A stretch of DNA of 6,085 nt from contig CAMCJW010000184.1 in assembly GCA_945875195.1 (NCBI GenBank), positions 1-6,085 of the forward strand, written 5' to 3'. Source of the DNA: Chitinophaga pinensis. Lineage in GTDB: Bacteria; Bacteroidota; Bacteroidia; UKL13-3. The position numbers and the translations under genes were made by a program. Below, piece after piece: positions 5,493 through 6,085 of this stretch (the first letter of the stretch is position 1; each line of letters starts with the position of its first letter). The notes beneath the pieces were generated by a model that was given only the letters and a program-made list of their open reading frames with translations, did no database searches and was not told the origin of the DNA.

Positions 5493-6085
5493 ATGATTCA
5501 ATTAAGTCCAAAAACCAGTAATTATTTACTCCTACATTTCATTATTTTTCTCTGGGGCTTTACACCAGTTTTAGGTAAATTAATTTCGTTACAAGCCCTC
5601 GATTTGGTCTTTTGGCGATTAACATTTTCATTAATTAGTTTGTTTATTTACCTCAAATACAAAGGTGCTTCTCTTAAAATTACCCTCAAAGACTTCGGCC
5701 ATTTAATGGGTTGGGGTGCAGTTGTGGGCATACATTGGTTTTGTTTTTACCATGCCATAAAAGTCTCTAATGTATCCATTGCCTTAGCTGGGTTTAGTAC
5801 CATAACTTTATTTGCAAGTATTCTTCAACCCATATTGCTCAAAAAGAAATTTTTCTGGGGAGATGCCTTGTATGGACTAATTATTGTGGCCGGACTACTT
5901 GTTATCTTGCAGTTCGAAAAGTTTTATGCCATTGGAATAGTGTTTGGCATTTTTGCCGCTGTTACTGCTGCCTTGTTTGGTATTTATAATGGCAAGCTGA
6001 TCCAAAAACACGACGCTGGAAAAATTACTTTTTACGAATTTTTAGGGGCTTTAGTCACCATCAGTTTATTACAAGCCTTTAATGG
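5493..6085 (+). CDS. EamA/DMT superfamily transporter, 3' truncated by window edge
   Basis: Members of the drug/metabolite transporter superfamily are inner-membrane carriers, usually ten helices from two EamA repeats, that move varied metabolites; the substrate cannot be predicted here. The frame is open from the ATG to the window end, giving 197 complete codons of a protein usually near 290-300. Hydrophobic segments are visible at about 11-30, 36-54, 71-88, 95-113, 122-140, 146-165 and 179-196. The first repeat shows FLWGFTPVLGK (19-29), the FWRL segment (40-43), FYHAIKVSNVSIA (85-97) and QPILLKKKF (112-120); the second repeat begins near 147. The ATG follows directly after the TAA of the permease gene with no gap, so the two are very probably co-translated from one mRNA. 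Confidence 0.88.
   Translation, partial: MIQLSPKTSNYLLLHFIIFLWGFTPVLGKLISLQALDLVFWRLTFSLISLFIYLKYKGASLKITLKDFGHLMGWGAVVGIHWFCFYHAIKVSNVSIALAGFSTITLFASILQPILLKKKFFWGDALYGLIIVAGLLVILQFEKFYAIGIVFGIFAAVTAALFGIYNGKLIQKHDAGKITFYEFLGALVTISLLQAFN

Overview
The window is ordinary chromosomal DNA from a member of the Bacteroidota (AT-rich, probably near Chitinophagales/Sphingobacteriales). I infer this from a PorT-type type IX secretion gene directly after a menaquinone methyltransferase, tgt followed by a YjgP/YjgQ permease, the near absence of Shine-Dalgarno sequences, and TAnnTTTG-like -7 promoter elements close to start codons. The species cannot be named from the sequence.

Layout. Positions 1-300 (+) hold the C-terminal half of elongation factor P. 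A 33-base gap made of a heptamer repeat/palindrome separates it from trhO (334-1260, -), which encodes a rhodanese-type tRNA U34 hydroxylase. Positions 1301-1816 carry no credible gene. They hold heptamer microsatellites, an 11-bp inverted repeat, two terminator-like hairpins, two elements resembling dispersed intergenic repeats, and a C-rich, G-poor stretch before menG. From 1832 to the right edge five plus-strand genes are packed as a likely operon: menG (menaquinone methylation), porT (outer-membrane T9SS factor, start overlapping menG), tgt (queuosine base exchange), an LptF/LptG-type LPS export permease, and a truncated EamA/DMT transporter whose ATG directly abuts the preceding stop codon.

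Function. The cluster joins envelope genes (porT, lptF/G, a DMT permease) to housekeeping genes (menG, tgt). It resembles a conserved Bacteroidota neighbourhood rather than a dedicated pathway. Two enzymes, TrhO and Tgt, act on the tRNA wobble base (U34 and G34).

Novelty. I see no new biological system. The points most worth a second look are: the Tgt lacks all four residues of the canonical zinc site; trhO, and less clearly menG, have promoters implying leaderless or nearly leaderless mRNAs; the intergenic DNA is rich in repeats and orphan hairpins; the PorT signal peptide begins inside menG; and a G7 tract lies inside the permease gene.
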